Origin: Amborella trichopoda
Lineage: Eukaryota; Streptophyta; Magnoliopsida; Amborellales; Amborellaceae
Assembly (NCBI RefSeq): GCF_000471905.2
Contig: NW_006499973.1
Location: 3,414,225-3,478,224, forward strand
Direction of reading: 5' to 3'
DNA: 64,000 nt
Shown here: piece after piece, positions 34,690 to 45,800 of the stretch
Numbering within the stretch: position 1 is the stretch's first letter
Layout of the letters: each line of letters begins with the position of its first letter
Position numbers and translations under genes: made by a program
The notes under the pieces: generated by a model
Database searches by the model: none
What the model saw: only the letters and a program-made list of their open reading frames with translations
Told to the model about the DNA's origin: nothing

Positions 34690-37168
34690 GTAACACTGTG
34701 CACGGTTGGTTCAATGTGCAGCCTTCAGCGGTGTCAGCGCCGTACCCGTCAGCGCTACGCAGGTGACGCTAGCCACAACTCTTTTCTCAACCACCCTGCG
34801 ACATCAGTAATAGTTGGCCTTACCAACCCACGTGCCTATAAGTTGTGCCCCTTCCCACTCGTATTGTCATTTTGCCTTTTCTTTTCCCTTCCCTTCCCTC
34901 AAACTCTCTCTCTCTAGAACTTAGTGTCAGCTTTTATGCTGCTGCCGTGGGGAGCAAGAGGCGACCTGCGCATGACGGACTAGGAGTGAAACTGCCATGG
35001 GGAGCAAGAGACGGCCTGCGTGGGGAGGTCTAGGAGCGTCGTGACCACAAGTAAGTGGATTTAGTGCTATGCCTCTCTTGGATCAACTTGGACTAAATGG
35101 GGTATGAATGATAGGATGAAAGAATGAAGAATGGATGAAAAATAAAATGGAATAAAATGCTTGAACATGGCCAATGAATTTTGGAAAAATTATAGATTTA
35201 TTTCCTTGCCAAACTTACAAGTTTTCTTGATATGATTAAGACTAAAATTATGATTTGAGTCGATTTCTAATATGGTGATGGCATGTTAATGCTTGAGGGA
35301 AGGAGATTTTCCAGCAACTGTGCGGGCTTTTGCTCGGCCCTTTTCGCCGACCAAATAGCGTCCGAATGGGCCCAAATCAGTTTTAAAGGAAAGATATACA
35401 TGTATAGTTAAAGTTTGCTTTTGTACCATGATAGAATGTCACTTGGATCAAATGATATGGCCTAAAATGTGAGACATGTCACTGCTCATAGTCGCTGTAA
35501 ATTATAGCAACTGTAACTCTTTTTGGGCCGCACTTTTGGCCTGGCAAACCATGTCCAACGGTCCTCAAATTGCAACCGTTGGAAAGCCCGGTGAATAGAC
35601 TTACAGTTACATGTTTTGAGATTTTCGAAATTTCCCATAAATTTTGAGTTATACCCCAAAATGTGTGAGAGTATCACTATCCACTGTTTTTCTGCAACTA
35701 TTATTTGTTTAGAACTGAATTTTTGACCAATCTAATGAGGTCCTAGTGATAAGTGAAACATTGAATTTGTCTCATCTAGCTATTAATTGAAACATTAAAA
35801 TTCCCTTGATAAGTGACATGTATGAATGTTGTATCATAATTGCCATGCATATGCCACAAGGTTATGTGAATGTTGCTCCACAACAATGCGCTATGTCAAA
35901 AGTGACAAGCGTCATATTCATGTGACTATTTCATGATGGAAGTTTCATGATAAGTGTCAAAATGTTGTTGATGATGTCCATGGGAAAATGTTATGCTACG
36001 ATTCATGTAATGAATGTTTCGTGTTAATTGCCATACTGATATGATGAGAATGTGATTTATCTGTCATGAGGCACTGAATTGGCATGAATGAATTGAATAC
36101 TCGAGTATGGAAAGAGGTATTAATGATGACCATTACGCAATGGGACACCCATTGGTAGTGGATATTGTATTTGTTACATTGATAAGAATACTGGCTACTG
36201 CTTTATTAATACTGGTCACTACACGATGGGACACCCATCAGTAGTGAAGATTGATACACCAAGGAGGTGATGCCGGCATATTCCCTAATATGCACAATGA
36301 CGTAACTGGTTAGGGGAGAAAGGAGGGTCGCTCCCTGTGATTCATGAAATAAGATACGTAATTGATGGATGCCTTGCAAGGTAAAGGCCGGTCGAACCCC
36401 AATCCGCATTGGGGACCATGTACGTGGGTTGAGGGTTTACCCTCCCTCCTGTGTGATGGTAGAGGTCCTAAGCAACATGATTAGCTTGACCTGATGAATA
36501 GGATTTCTACTAACAGGAGTAGATGAATTAGGGAGTGAGTGTGTAATGAACGAATTGTGTATGTGATTTCCTATAACTGTAATGACTGCATGATTATTGC
36601 TACTCTGATATCATATCTATAATTGATGTATTGATATGTTGATTATTGCATAAGACCAATGTTCTGCAATTTACTATATTTAAATAAATTGTTTAAACAT
36701 GTTACCAATGCATAACACTAGATTTGCTTACTAAGCTTCAAAGCTCATCCCACTATTTCCCCCCCCTTGTAGACTAAGAGTGGCAAGTTTAGAGTTGAGA
36801 GTGCGAGCTGTAGATAAGGATCAAGCGGCCATTCCAAGGAGGAGTTTTTGATCTTGTAGGTGTTGGGCCCTCAGTCCTAATTGTACTATTCACTTTAAAC
36901 TATGTAACCTTGGGCCTTGGAACCCTGAACTCTATTGTACTATTTTTGAGTTGTAATGTAATGAAACATCTTTCTTATGAATGGATTTGCTAAATTTAAA
37001 ATTTTTTTAGGCTCACATAAGTGTTGACTTTCCTTGGTTTGCTTGATTACCGATAAAAAAGCGTTAAGTCTACTCCTATCTGAGTGACAAATGCTACTTT
37101 GAGATCACGAACCTCCGCTCGGTCGCCCTCCGTTGTGAAAGGTAAGGCAGCAGGGGGTGGGGTCGTGA
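34690..37168 (+). mobile_element. Probable gypsy-type LTR remnant (solo LTR or non-coding element)
   Basis: The right part has the look of a plant Ty3/gypsy LTR. AACTCTATTGTACTATTTTTG with TGTAATGTAATGAAACATC lies near 36950, followed by GTTGACTTTCCTTGG, GCTCGGTCGCCCTCC and the ending GGGGTCGTGACA at 37168. No gag or pol is found. At 34940-35040 a CTGCCGTGGGGAGCAAGAG-like unit is duplicated in tandem. A repeat of GGGACACCCAT-GTAGTG words occurs at 36140-36245. The left boundary is a guess, and a target duplication was not found. Confidence 0.4.
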
Positions 37169-37699
37169 CAAAGATTCCTTTCTATAGGTGATATTTTCTT
37201 GAGCTATTTCTACCCCTAGCAATGAAGTTAATTGTTGGATCTACACCATTCTTGGCTACTAGAACCTCAAGCCATAGTTGATTTGTATTTCCCATAGATC
37301 TCCATCACTACTTTGCAATCAAAACTTGATTAACTAACTTCAGTCTCTTGATCCTCAGTCCACTTTCTTTCTTCGGAATGCACACCGTTTCCAATTAACC
37401 AAATGGTATCTTCTAGCCTTATCCCCACAGAAAGTCCCTCATGAGTTGCTCTGTCTTCTCAGCAATATCTCCAGGCATAATAAGCAAAGACATCAAATAT
37501 GTTAGAATATTTGATAATGAGGATCTAATAAGAGCGACACATCCTCTCAAAGATAAATGCTATTCCTTTCACAAATCTAGAATTATTTTATCACAGTTTC
37601 ATGGGATCTTTCATGGTAAGAAATAAGCCTTCCAATTGTCTTGACATGGTCATGGCTTAAAAGTTGTGCAATGATACTACTTTTATGGCCCAATGACTG

Positions 37700-37944
37700 T
37701 TTTTCTATATAAGAGGTCACAATCACTCCTAGTCATCTAATATAAAAACCATTTACTTTTGATAGAAGGTGGTCACAATTACTTACAACCATCCGATATG
37801 AAATTTGATAGCTTGGATGTGTCACAAAGTTCGGTAAAATTTCTTTTGAAGTTTGAGTTTGGTCAATGAAATAATTGTAGCCAACGAATTTCACATTCAA
37901 TGATCAAAATTATTATGACCACCTTGGACCAAAGGTAAATGGTC
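37700..37944. repeat. Family C inverted-repeat MITE
   Basis: Left arm CCATTTACTTTTGATAG, GTGGTCACAATTACTTACAA and CATCCGATATGAAATTT. The right arm AATTTCACATTCAATGATC, TTATTATGACCACCTTGG and CAAAGGTAAATGG is its reverse complement with mismatches. Arms of about 60 bp with a short centre make this a strong hairpin. Confidence 0.7.
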
Positions 37945-38222
37945 TCGGGAAAATTTCTCTGTATCCCCTATTTTTATACCAATTTCTTAGGGTACCCGTG
38001 ATTTTATACTATTTTTGACGGCATTAAGTGTTTATATTTTCTCTCTTCCAACCCCTAAATTCCTTTGATTTATATTATTAACCTAAACAATCTCCCTTTT
38101 ATCAAAACCCCGTTAACCCCTCCGTCTCTCTCAAAGTTCTATCTCTCAACTCAGTCTTTTTCTGTCACCCCTCTCTCTCTCACATACCTAAAGTCAGTAG
38201 ATTTCTGCAACTCTCCCCATCA

Positions 38223-38253
<31 letters not shown>

Positions 38254-38819
38254 AAAACTCCATCTCTCTCCCTCTAAAAACTTAATCTCTCTCTGGCTCC
38301 TCTCTCTCAAAACCCAAAGTCTCCAATCATCTTTCTTTTCTCTCTCTCTCAAACCCAAAGTGAGTGGGTTTCTACGAGCTTTTCCTTATCAATTTCAATC
38401 CAAAGGATGGGTTGATTGCTAATCTCAAGAGAAGATGAGTGCCTGATAAAGTTCCATAACAACCATCAAGAGAAGAAAGCGGAAACATAAAACAATGAAC
38501 AAGCTCCTTGAATCGCGTGTCTCGTTCATCCACATCCAAAGCACTTGCTCGAATTCTCAAGAGTCTGTAGGGGTGACCTTAGATGCAGCAAACAATAAGT
38601 AATTTCATGCTTACATTTTTCCTCATCGTTCATGAGGATTTTGAAAACTGCAAGTTTTTCTTATCCATTTCAAATTGATTAGTTAGAAAGCTCTCAAACG
38701 TTGAAGGATTCAAGGAGAAAGTAGTTAAATACCCATGAGAGGTTAACCATTCTCACAAAGCGGGGGTAGTTCTGGTTCAAAGGACGAGCCTTCCATAACA
38801 ATGGGGCAGGCCAGCTCTA

Positions 38820-38820
<1 letters not shown>

Positions 38821-38858
<38 letters not shown>
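38821..38858. repeat. (GA)n microsatellite
   Basis: An uninterrupted AG dinucleotide run of about 19 units. A companion CT tract lies at 38227-38252. Confidence 0.9.
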
Positions 38859-38859
<1 letters not shown>

Positions 38860-38925
38860 TGGGGAGGGTGGTGCACTGTATAGAGAGGAATTGAACATCA
38901 CTGTAAACATGTGGTCTTGGACTTG

Positions 38926-39136
38926 TGTTAACAGTTATTGAAACCATATATTGTGTTTCCTATCTCATATTATAAGATACATTGAGTTTCCTATTTTGTG
39001 GGATTTACTATTATAGTGTAATTCTTATGAATGAAATACTGGTTTACCCTCTGTGGACGTAAACACTAATGCCGAACCATGTTTATGTTGTGTCAATTTA
39101 TTTATCTTTTCTATTTTTTTTATTGCAACTTCAACA
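38926..39136 (+). repeat. Copia 3 left LTR
   Basis: TGTTAACAG to TTCAACA. It contains ATATTGTGTTTCCTATCTCA and TGAATGAAATACTGG shared with the right LTR. Confidence 0.9.
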
Positions 39137-39148
39137 TGTTATCAGAGC
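39137..39148 (+). other. Copia 3 primer-binding site
   Basis: TGTTATCAGAGC starts immediately after the left LTR. It matches the initiator-Met tRNA primer word TGGTATCAGAGC used by plant copia elements, with one substitution. Confidence 0.8.
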
Positions 39149-39819
39149 AAGGCGATTTATCGCTAGTAATCTATTGCTAGATGGCAACAAGTTCCACACA
39201 ATAATATTCTTCTGATCTATGACTTGGGATGTTCATGGTTGTAACAGCAGCTACGTTGAAATACCTTTGGGCGTTGTCGTTTAATGGAAATAGCTATGTA
39301 CTTTCAAGGCATCCATAGCTTTGGGCATGGTTATTATACTCCTTATACCATGACTCCTATGCTCCTCTTTCAAAGACTTTCCCTTTCATTAGTTGCGTGG
39401 AGGTAGCTCTTACCCTCCCTGGTGTAATAGTTTGTACATGGTAACATGGGGGGATGAATTATAGTTATTGAAATTTGGGCAGGCCTGATTCAAATTTGGC
39501 AACTCGTCTCATATAGGGAAGAAATCTGTTAATGGAAATTTTTTGGGAGTGCCCCTTCGGGGTATAGAACCAGTGCATTGTAAGGACATCTCTCTTACTG
39601 AGCAAAAGTATTTGCGAATTGTTTATTTCTTTTTGAGTTCAAAAGGTTGCAGTGCACCCTCAAGTTCACCTTGATATTAATGTACCCTTGGTGATTTCTA
39701 GAGAGAGAAATTCTCATTCTCATTGGGTTTTTCAGTTATTTCTGATTGAGGCGTCTTCTACTACTTAATTGCAATTTATTGAATATGCCAGTCTTCTGAT
39801 TACCTTTATCTTCTAGTAA

Positions 39820-42800
39820 ATGGCTGATTCAGAAAATAACTCCAGCATGAAACTTAGTGTTGTTCCTTTAAATGGACTTAATTATCTGGTTTGGTTGAAA
39901 GTTGCCGTTCTCTCTTTGAAAAATTTAAACTTGGACGCATAATTAAGAAGAAAATCATGAATCTTGATTTCATAACCTCTAAAGAAAGTGTTGAGAAATC
40001 TTTTTTGGTTGCTAATAATGAGAATATGAAATAAAAATGCTTCAAAATATTGGTGGAGGTAGAGACTCCAATAGATCTACCACGCAAACCACAACCATTC
40101 AAACCTATCACTGTAACTGTAATCATTATCAGCAACTGAGTAACAACAATGACTCTTCTTCCACACAAGATCCTTCTTCTCCATTCCCACACACAAGTAA
40201 CCCTTCTACTTCTATGCTTTCTTGTAATCATTTTTCTTGGATAATAGACTCAGGGGCCACAAATCATAAGACTGACAATTTACAATGTCTATCCAACTTA
40301 AAAAATAATGAAAATATCTACCATGTGTCTCTTGCCAATGGTTCCTTGATTACTATCTATAGTAATGGTAAAACCAATTTCTTCTCCAAATCCCAAAACT
40401 CTGAAGTTTTTTTTATGCCATTTTTTTCCTCTAACTTGATATCTGTTAGTAAAATCACTCAAAGCATGAATTGGGGACTTTCCAAGACCGGGCCACAGGG
40501 AGGAAGATTGGTGAAGGAAGACTGTCTTATGGGCTACACTTATTCAATCAGGAGAATAATTGCCAGTCAAGAGAATTCTGATACTTACAAATTGTGGCAT
40601 TGGAGATTTGGACATCCTTTAGATAAAGGTTTGAAAATATTAATGCCCTCTATATCTTTAAACTCTCATTCTTATGAAGTCTATAAATTCTCAAAACATA
40701 CAAGACTTCCTTTTCAGTCTTCTATGCATGTTTCAAAGGAACCTTTTTATTTGATATATTCTGATGTGTGGGGACCATCCCCAGTTGATTCTTATTCGGG
40801 TTTTAAATATTTTGTTACTTTTATTTGATGATTGGTTCCTGTCTACTTAGGTATATTTATTGAAATAAAAACAGAAAATTTTCATGCGTTCGAAGAATTT
40901 TCTAAACTGATTTCTACTCAATCCAACGGTAAGATTAGAAATCTGTGGACTGATAATGGCATAGAGTATGTGAACAAAGCTTTTTCTGAGCATTTAGTGA
41001 AGTTTGGTATTATACACTAAACATTCTGTGTTGGAACACCTCAGCAGAATGAAGTTGCTGAAATGAAAAATAGACACTTTCGGAAGCTACAAGGTTTTTG
41101 ATATTTCAGATGCATGTTCCACAAATTTATTGGTCTAAGTTGATTTAACTGCTTTCTATCTTATTAATGGATTTTCAAGTAAAATTCTTTGGGATAAATC
41201 ACCCCTTAAAATTTGGAAAAATAAAAAAATTGATTTGTCCTATTTGCAAGTATTTCCATACATGTCTTGTGTTCATGTGGTTGTGCACAACATGGATAAA
41301 TTTGATAAACATTGAAGTAAATGTATTCTACTTGGATACTCATTTACTCAAAAGGGATATAAATATTATGATTCCACAACCAGAAAAATACATATTTCTA
41401 AAGATGTTCAATTTATTGAAATAGAGTCTTATTTCCACAACACATTGGAGAGTGGATTGAAAAATAGGACTCAAGGTAAGTGTTCAAGATGTCGTTTACC
41501 CTTGCGTAATATTAGTACTAGTGATGTGTCCAACACATCAGGAACAAGTCATGATGATCAAGTTGAAACTGAAGATATATCTGAAACTCACCAAACTGGT
41601 TTGGAAGAAGAAGACTCTACCGTGGCCGTGACCCCACCTGATCCCCCTTAGCGGACGTCTTCTCGTATCTCTCAACCTTCCTCCAGACTTCAAATTTTTA
41701 CATATTTCTTATGAAAGTATCTCTCCTGGCTAATTTGCTTTTTTGAGTTATATTTCTAATAATTCAGAGCCAACCAATTTTCATAATGTTATTTCTCAAT
41801 CTGTGTGGAGAAAAGCCATGAAAAATGAACTTCAAGCACTTGACAAGAACCATACTTGAGACATTATTAGGCTACCTAAAAGGAAGAAAGTTGTTGGATG
41901 TAGATAAGTTTATAAAATCAAATATAATAGAGATGGGTCTATTGAGAGACATAAGGCTAGGTTGATGGCCAAAAAATATACTCAAACTTATAAAATCGAT
42001 TATAAAGAGACTTTTACACCAGTTGTCAAGATGAATATTGTTCGTGTTCTTTTATCTATCACAGTTAATTGTGGGTGGTCTCTACATCAGATAGATGTTA
42101 AAAATATCTTCTTACATGGTAACCTTGAAAAAGAAGTCTATATGAGTCTTCTTTCAGGCCATTCTAAAGAAAACGAGAAAGATCTTGTATACAAATTAAA
42201 GAATGCCTTATATGGACTTAAACAATTATGTTGCGCATAGTATGCCAAACTCAGCGCAACTTTGATGAGTGTCGGGTTCCTTAAAAGCTCAGTAGATTCT
42301 TCGATGGTTATGAAAAAGGAGACTTCAGGTACAACAATTGAACTCATCTATATTGATGATATTATCATTACATGTGTTGATAAAGAAAAAATCACGCAGC
42401 TTAAAAATTATCTTCATAAGAAATTTAACATCAAAGATCTTGGTCTACTAAAATATTTTTTTGGTATTGAAGTAGCACAATAAAAAATTTCTCAAAGAAA
42501 ATATGTATTAGATATGTTAAAAGAAACTGGGAGTCAAACCCGTTGACACTCCCGTTGATATTAATTATAAACGTAATTCGACAAATGAAAAACCCCTTGA
42601 AGATGTGGGCGGCTTTCAGAGACTTGTGGGTAGATTAATTTATTTGACTTTGACATGATCAGATATAATATATGTGGTTAGTCTTGTGAGCTACTTTATG
42701 CATGTTCCTAGATCATGTCATATGGAGGCCGTCGATAAGATTCTCAGATATCTTATGTAGTCACCAGGCAGAGGTGTTTGGTTGAAACTAAATGTATTAT

Positions 42801-43190
42801 TGGTTATTTTGATACTAACTGGGCAGGTTATCCAATTGACAGGAGGTCCACTACTACCTATTGTACATTGGTTGGAGGAAATTTAGTTACTTGAAAAAGC
42901 AAGAACAACATGTAGTTACTCAATCCAGTGCAGAGGTTGAATATAAAGCTATGGCTTCAACTACAAGTGAATTGATGTGGCTAAAATACCTACTTCGAGA
43001 TATGAGACTCCCAACAGTCAATCCAATGGAAATATTCTATGATAATCAAGCAGCTATGCATGTAGCCTCCAATCCAGTCTTTCATGAAAGAACTAAGCAC
43101 ATAGAAGTTTATTGTCACTTTGTGAGAGAAAATGTTCAGTAAAAATTATTAGTTCTCCGTATATTCAAAGTGAAGACCAACTTGTAGACA
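39820..43190 (+). pseudogene. Copia 3 gag-pol polyprotein, interrupted
   Basis: Gag begins MADSENNSSMKLSVVPLNGL then NYLVWLKVAVLSLKNLNL and stops. From 40037 comes an Asn/Thr-rich stretch and a protease block WIIDSGATNHKTDNLQC that keeps the catalytic DSGA. Then LWHWRFGHPLDKG and SDVWGPSPVDSYSGFKYFVT of integrase, with LWTDNGIEYVNKAF. RT has QIDVKNIFLHGNLEKEVYMS, KNALYGLKQ and LIYIDDIIITCVDKE (YIDD for the usual YVDD). RNase H ends with FYDNQAAMHVASNPVFHERT and KHIEVYCHFVREN. Stops at several points (for example 40826, 41018, 41649, 42238, 42481) prevent a full polyprotein. Confidence 0.85.
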
Positions 43191-43270
43191 TGTTTAATAA
43201 AGCTATTGCAAATACAAAGTTCCATCAGATATTGTTCAAGTTGGGCACTATTGATATCTACGCTCCAACT

Positions 43271-43280
43271 TGAGGGGGAG
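43271..43280 (+). other. Copia 3 polypurine tract
   Basis: TGAGGGGGAG lies directly before the right LTR, the normal plus-strand primer position. Confidence 0.8.
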
Positions 43281-43545
43281 TATTGACAGTTATAGAAACC
43301 ATATATTGTGTTTCCTATCTCATATATTACACGATATATTAAGTTTTTTGTGGGATTTACTATTGTAGTGAGATTTGTTTCCTAAAAGACAAAAATTGTA
43401 ACTTTATAAATCATTGGTAAACCAAAGTAATCATTATGAATGAAATACTGGAGTACCCTCCGTGGACATAGGCACCATTACCGAACCACGTATATGTTGT
43501 GTCGATGTATTTATCTTTTCTATTTCTTTTATTGCAACTTCAACA
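43281..43545 (+). repeat. Copia 3 right LTR
   Basis: Starts TATTGACAGTTATAG (first bases altered from TGTT) and ends TTGCAACTTCAACA before the duplication ACTTG. Confidence 0.9.
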
Positions 43546-43664
43546 ACTTGCCCATGGACATCCATGAAATGTTAGCGTAGTTATTCTATGATTATCCTTA
43601 GAGGGTCTGCTCTAGTCTCTCAAGACTGATCACTTTGGGAAAATGCTCTTCACTGACTTTGAGT

Positions 43665-43699
<35 letters not shown>

Positions 43700-43792
43700 G
43701 AGAGTAGTTAGAGAGAGGACGGGTAGGGTAACTAGTAGGTTAAGGGTAAAGGTAGTACTATTAACTAAAGTTTAGTTAAGTACTAATAATAA

Positions 43793-43812
43793 NNNNNNNN
43801 NNNNNNNNNNNN
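43793..43812. other. Assembly gap of 20 N
   Basis: Twenty N, probably a placeholder of unknown true length. The gap is flanked on the right by a pure palindromic (GTAC) repeat. Confidence 0.97.
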
Positions 43813-43908
43813 GTACGTACGTACGTACGTACGTACGTACGTACGTACGTACGTACGTACGTACGTACGTACGTACGTACGTACGTACGTACGTAGTAGT
43901 AGTAGTAG

Positions 43909-43945
<37 letters not shown>
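43813..43945. repeat. (GTAC)20, then (GTA)n and (GA)n microsatellite
   Basis: Twenty perfect GTAC units (43813-43892), followed by a few GTA units and a GA run. Another GA run lies at 43668-43698. GTAC is its own reverse complement, so the tract can fold on itself, which may explain the adjoining gap. Confidence 0.95.
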
Positions 43946-44209
43946 CAGAGTTTGAGAGAGACGGAGGGGTTAACATGTTAGGTAAAAGGGAGTCATTTCA
44001 AAAATTGTTTAAGTCAATAATAGAAACTCAAAAGAGTTTAGGGGTTGGAAGATAAAAAAGATAAAGACTTTAATGATGCCAGAAAGAGTATAAAATTTTG
44101 GTTCCCTTAATAAATGAGTGCCGAAAACAGGTGTATAGAGAAATTTTCCTCTCATTCTATACTTTCCCAATATAAAATTGGGTGTATAGGGGTGTGCCAT
44201 TAACCATGC

Positions 44210-44335
44210 TCGTAGGCTAATAAAATTTTCTTGGGCTATGTATTGAAATGCATACCCCTAATTGCCAAATTTCATATCCGACAGCTAACTGATCTTACCA
44301 TATACAATGTCTTTCTCATTCGATACAATGTGCTA
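44210..44335. repeat. Family C partial copy
   Basis: CCAAATTTCATATCCGACAG and the neighbouring CCAAGAAAATTTTATTAGC-type words (other strand) match one arm and centre of family C. The second arm is not found; it may have been separated by the family D/copia 3 insertion from the copy at 37700-37944. Confidence 0.4.
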
Positions 44336-44765
44336 GAAATGGAGCTCGTGAAAATATTAAATGTTAAGATCTAAGAAAAAGAGCAAAGAGAATGACCGTA
44401 TTTTTTTTTATTTTTATTTTCCGATTTAAGTCATAAGGTGAAACTTGGAGGAATATAATTTTTCATTTTTCTTGGTAGCAAGGGCGAAACTATTTTTTTT
44501 TTTTTTCCAGGTAGATTAGTGGGAATTACAGGTCCTACCTGTTTTATATATAGCCAGTGATTCTCGAATGCTTCAGTGAAAGTGGAAATCTGGATCGTTA
44601 AGTGAGTCTTACATGCTGGATCACGACCCCAAGCCCCTTCTTGCAAGGGCCTTGGCTCGTCAACTTGTCTTCTTTTTTGTCTTTTGGGGTCAAAGTAGTC
44701 TAAAAGCAGCGCAAAACACACTTCTCAATCTCATTGAAAGCAAAAGTGCAATGTTGTTGAATACC
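44336..44765. other. Intergenic DNA, no gene seen
   Basis: Open frames on both strands here lack any family features. Confidence 0.4.
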
Positions 44766-45094
44766 CAGTTTCTATGCGTCCAAGCCCGCATATGTAGAAA
44801 TGTGGGCCTCTTAATAAATCTAGTTTTGAGATGGATTTTAAGACTTAATTTTTAAGGACATGTAATCTCTAACATGGAGATCATGAATATGAATAAATAA
44901 ATAAATTTTAAAATCCAAAAACTAAAATTTAAGTAAAAAAATATTTGAACCTTTAGTTTCCATTGGTTTTAGATGGAACACCTTAGTTTCCATTGTTTTA
45001 AATGGAACACCTACTTGCATCCATATTTAAGGATGCTTTACACTTGCTGGACGTCATATGTAAAAATGCGGTCCAGCCCACATGACACAATTTT
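44766..45094. repeat. Family B MITE-like element, copy 3
   Basis: Begins AGTTTCTATGCGTCC and ends TAAAAATGCGGTCCAGCC followed by ACATGACACAATTTT. The interior matches copies 1 and 2, with a short local duplication of CCTTTAGTTTCCATTG-type sequence near 44950-45000. Confidence 0.7.
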
Positions 45095-45274
45095 CCTTAA
45101 GGAAATACCGAAATTGACAGTTCTTTTGATTTGGGACAGCATTCAAATTTTTTTTGGAAAATGCAATTGTGGTGATGGTAACCCTTGGGATGTCCTGCAA
45201 ATGTATCTCTGCTCCTTAAACTTGAAGCACCAATACGAAATAGTACAGATTTGGCAGTATGTGAAAACTTGAAA

Positions 45275-45640
45275 TCATTAGTCGCACCCAGACTCGGCCG
45301 GGTTGCCAGGGATTTTAAATTTTTTTAAGAAACTTAATTAAAAATAAAAAAAAAAGAAATTAATTTGTAATGTGTTTTTTTATGTGTTCTAACATTTTGG
45401 CAAGGATTGAAAAGTACTTTGGTTATGAATACCTAATTTCAATTTTTTTTTTTTTTTCACCATTTTTATAACTTCATTTAGATGTGTTTTGTTTAGTTGT
45501 ACTTTAAACATAATTGTCATATTTTTTGGGTTTTTTTTGTATCTTTTTAATTTTTTAAACAAACTTTTAGCCTAGCCAGGACCTACCCCAGGCTAGCTTA
45601 GGGCAAGTTTCCGTCCCTGAGTTGTGTTTTCCTACACTGC
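45275..45640. repeat. CCGAGT-type dispersed repeat (family E), partial
   Basis: CCAGACTCGGCCGGGTTG on the left and GGCAAGTTTCCGTCCCTGAG on the right resemble the arms of the larger copy at 52078-54566, with a T/A-rich centre. Confidence 0.45.
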
Positions 45641-45685
45641 TTGGACAATCCAGAAAATGTGTTGCAAAATAGACTGTTTTTAGGA

Positions 45686-45800
45686 AAAAATTTATATAAG
45701 GTTACAACCTTCTATGTAGATTTGAATGTTTTCATACATACACCTTACCTCTACAGCTACGGATGCATCCGTATGCTAACTGCACCCCTGTTTTTAAGAC
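45686..45800. repeat. Family A MITE, truncated copy
   Basis: TTTATATAAGGTTACAACCTT marks the terminus; GGATGCATCCGT follows, but the rest of the family sequence is missing. Confidence 0.5.

Larger units (their letters stand above)
38926..43545 (+). mobile_element. Copia 3 retrotransposon, two LTRs, target duplication ACTTG
   Basis: The element runs from TGTTAACAGTTAT (38926) to TTGCAACTTCAACA (43545). The flanking 5-bp duplication ACTTG stands at 38921-38925 and 43546-43550, which fixes both ends. Left LTR 211 bp, right LTR 265 bp; the left lacks about 50 bp around TTTGTTTCCTAAAAGAC. The primer-binding site TGTTATCAGAGC follows the left LTR directly and the polypurine tract TGAGGGGGAG precedes the right LTR. 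The interior reads gag, protease, integrase, RT, RNase H in copia order. It is inserted inside the family D inverted-repeat element. Confidence 0.92.
37945..44165. repeat. Long-inverted-repeat element (family D), copy 2, split by copia 3
   Basis: The left arm (about 37945-38165) and the right arm (about 43930-44165, other strand) both contain GAAAATTTCTCT, TTTTATACT, GGCATTAAGT/CATCATTAAAGT, TCTTCCAACCCCTAAA, GTTAACCCCTCCGTCTCTCT and CT-rich DNA. Without the copia insertion the element would be about 1.6 kb. It resembles copy 1 at 565-1612. Confidence 0.6.

Noticed and set aside
38065..38277. Ser/Leu-rich + strand frame
   Set aside because: Product of CT-rich DNA in the family D arm.
43776..43976. 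Repetitive VRTY frame over the (GTAC) array
   Set aside because: A microsatellite translates to a repeat in any frame and crosses the N gap.
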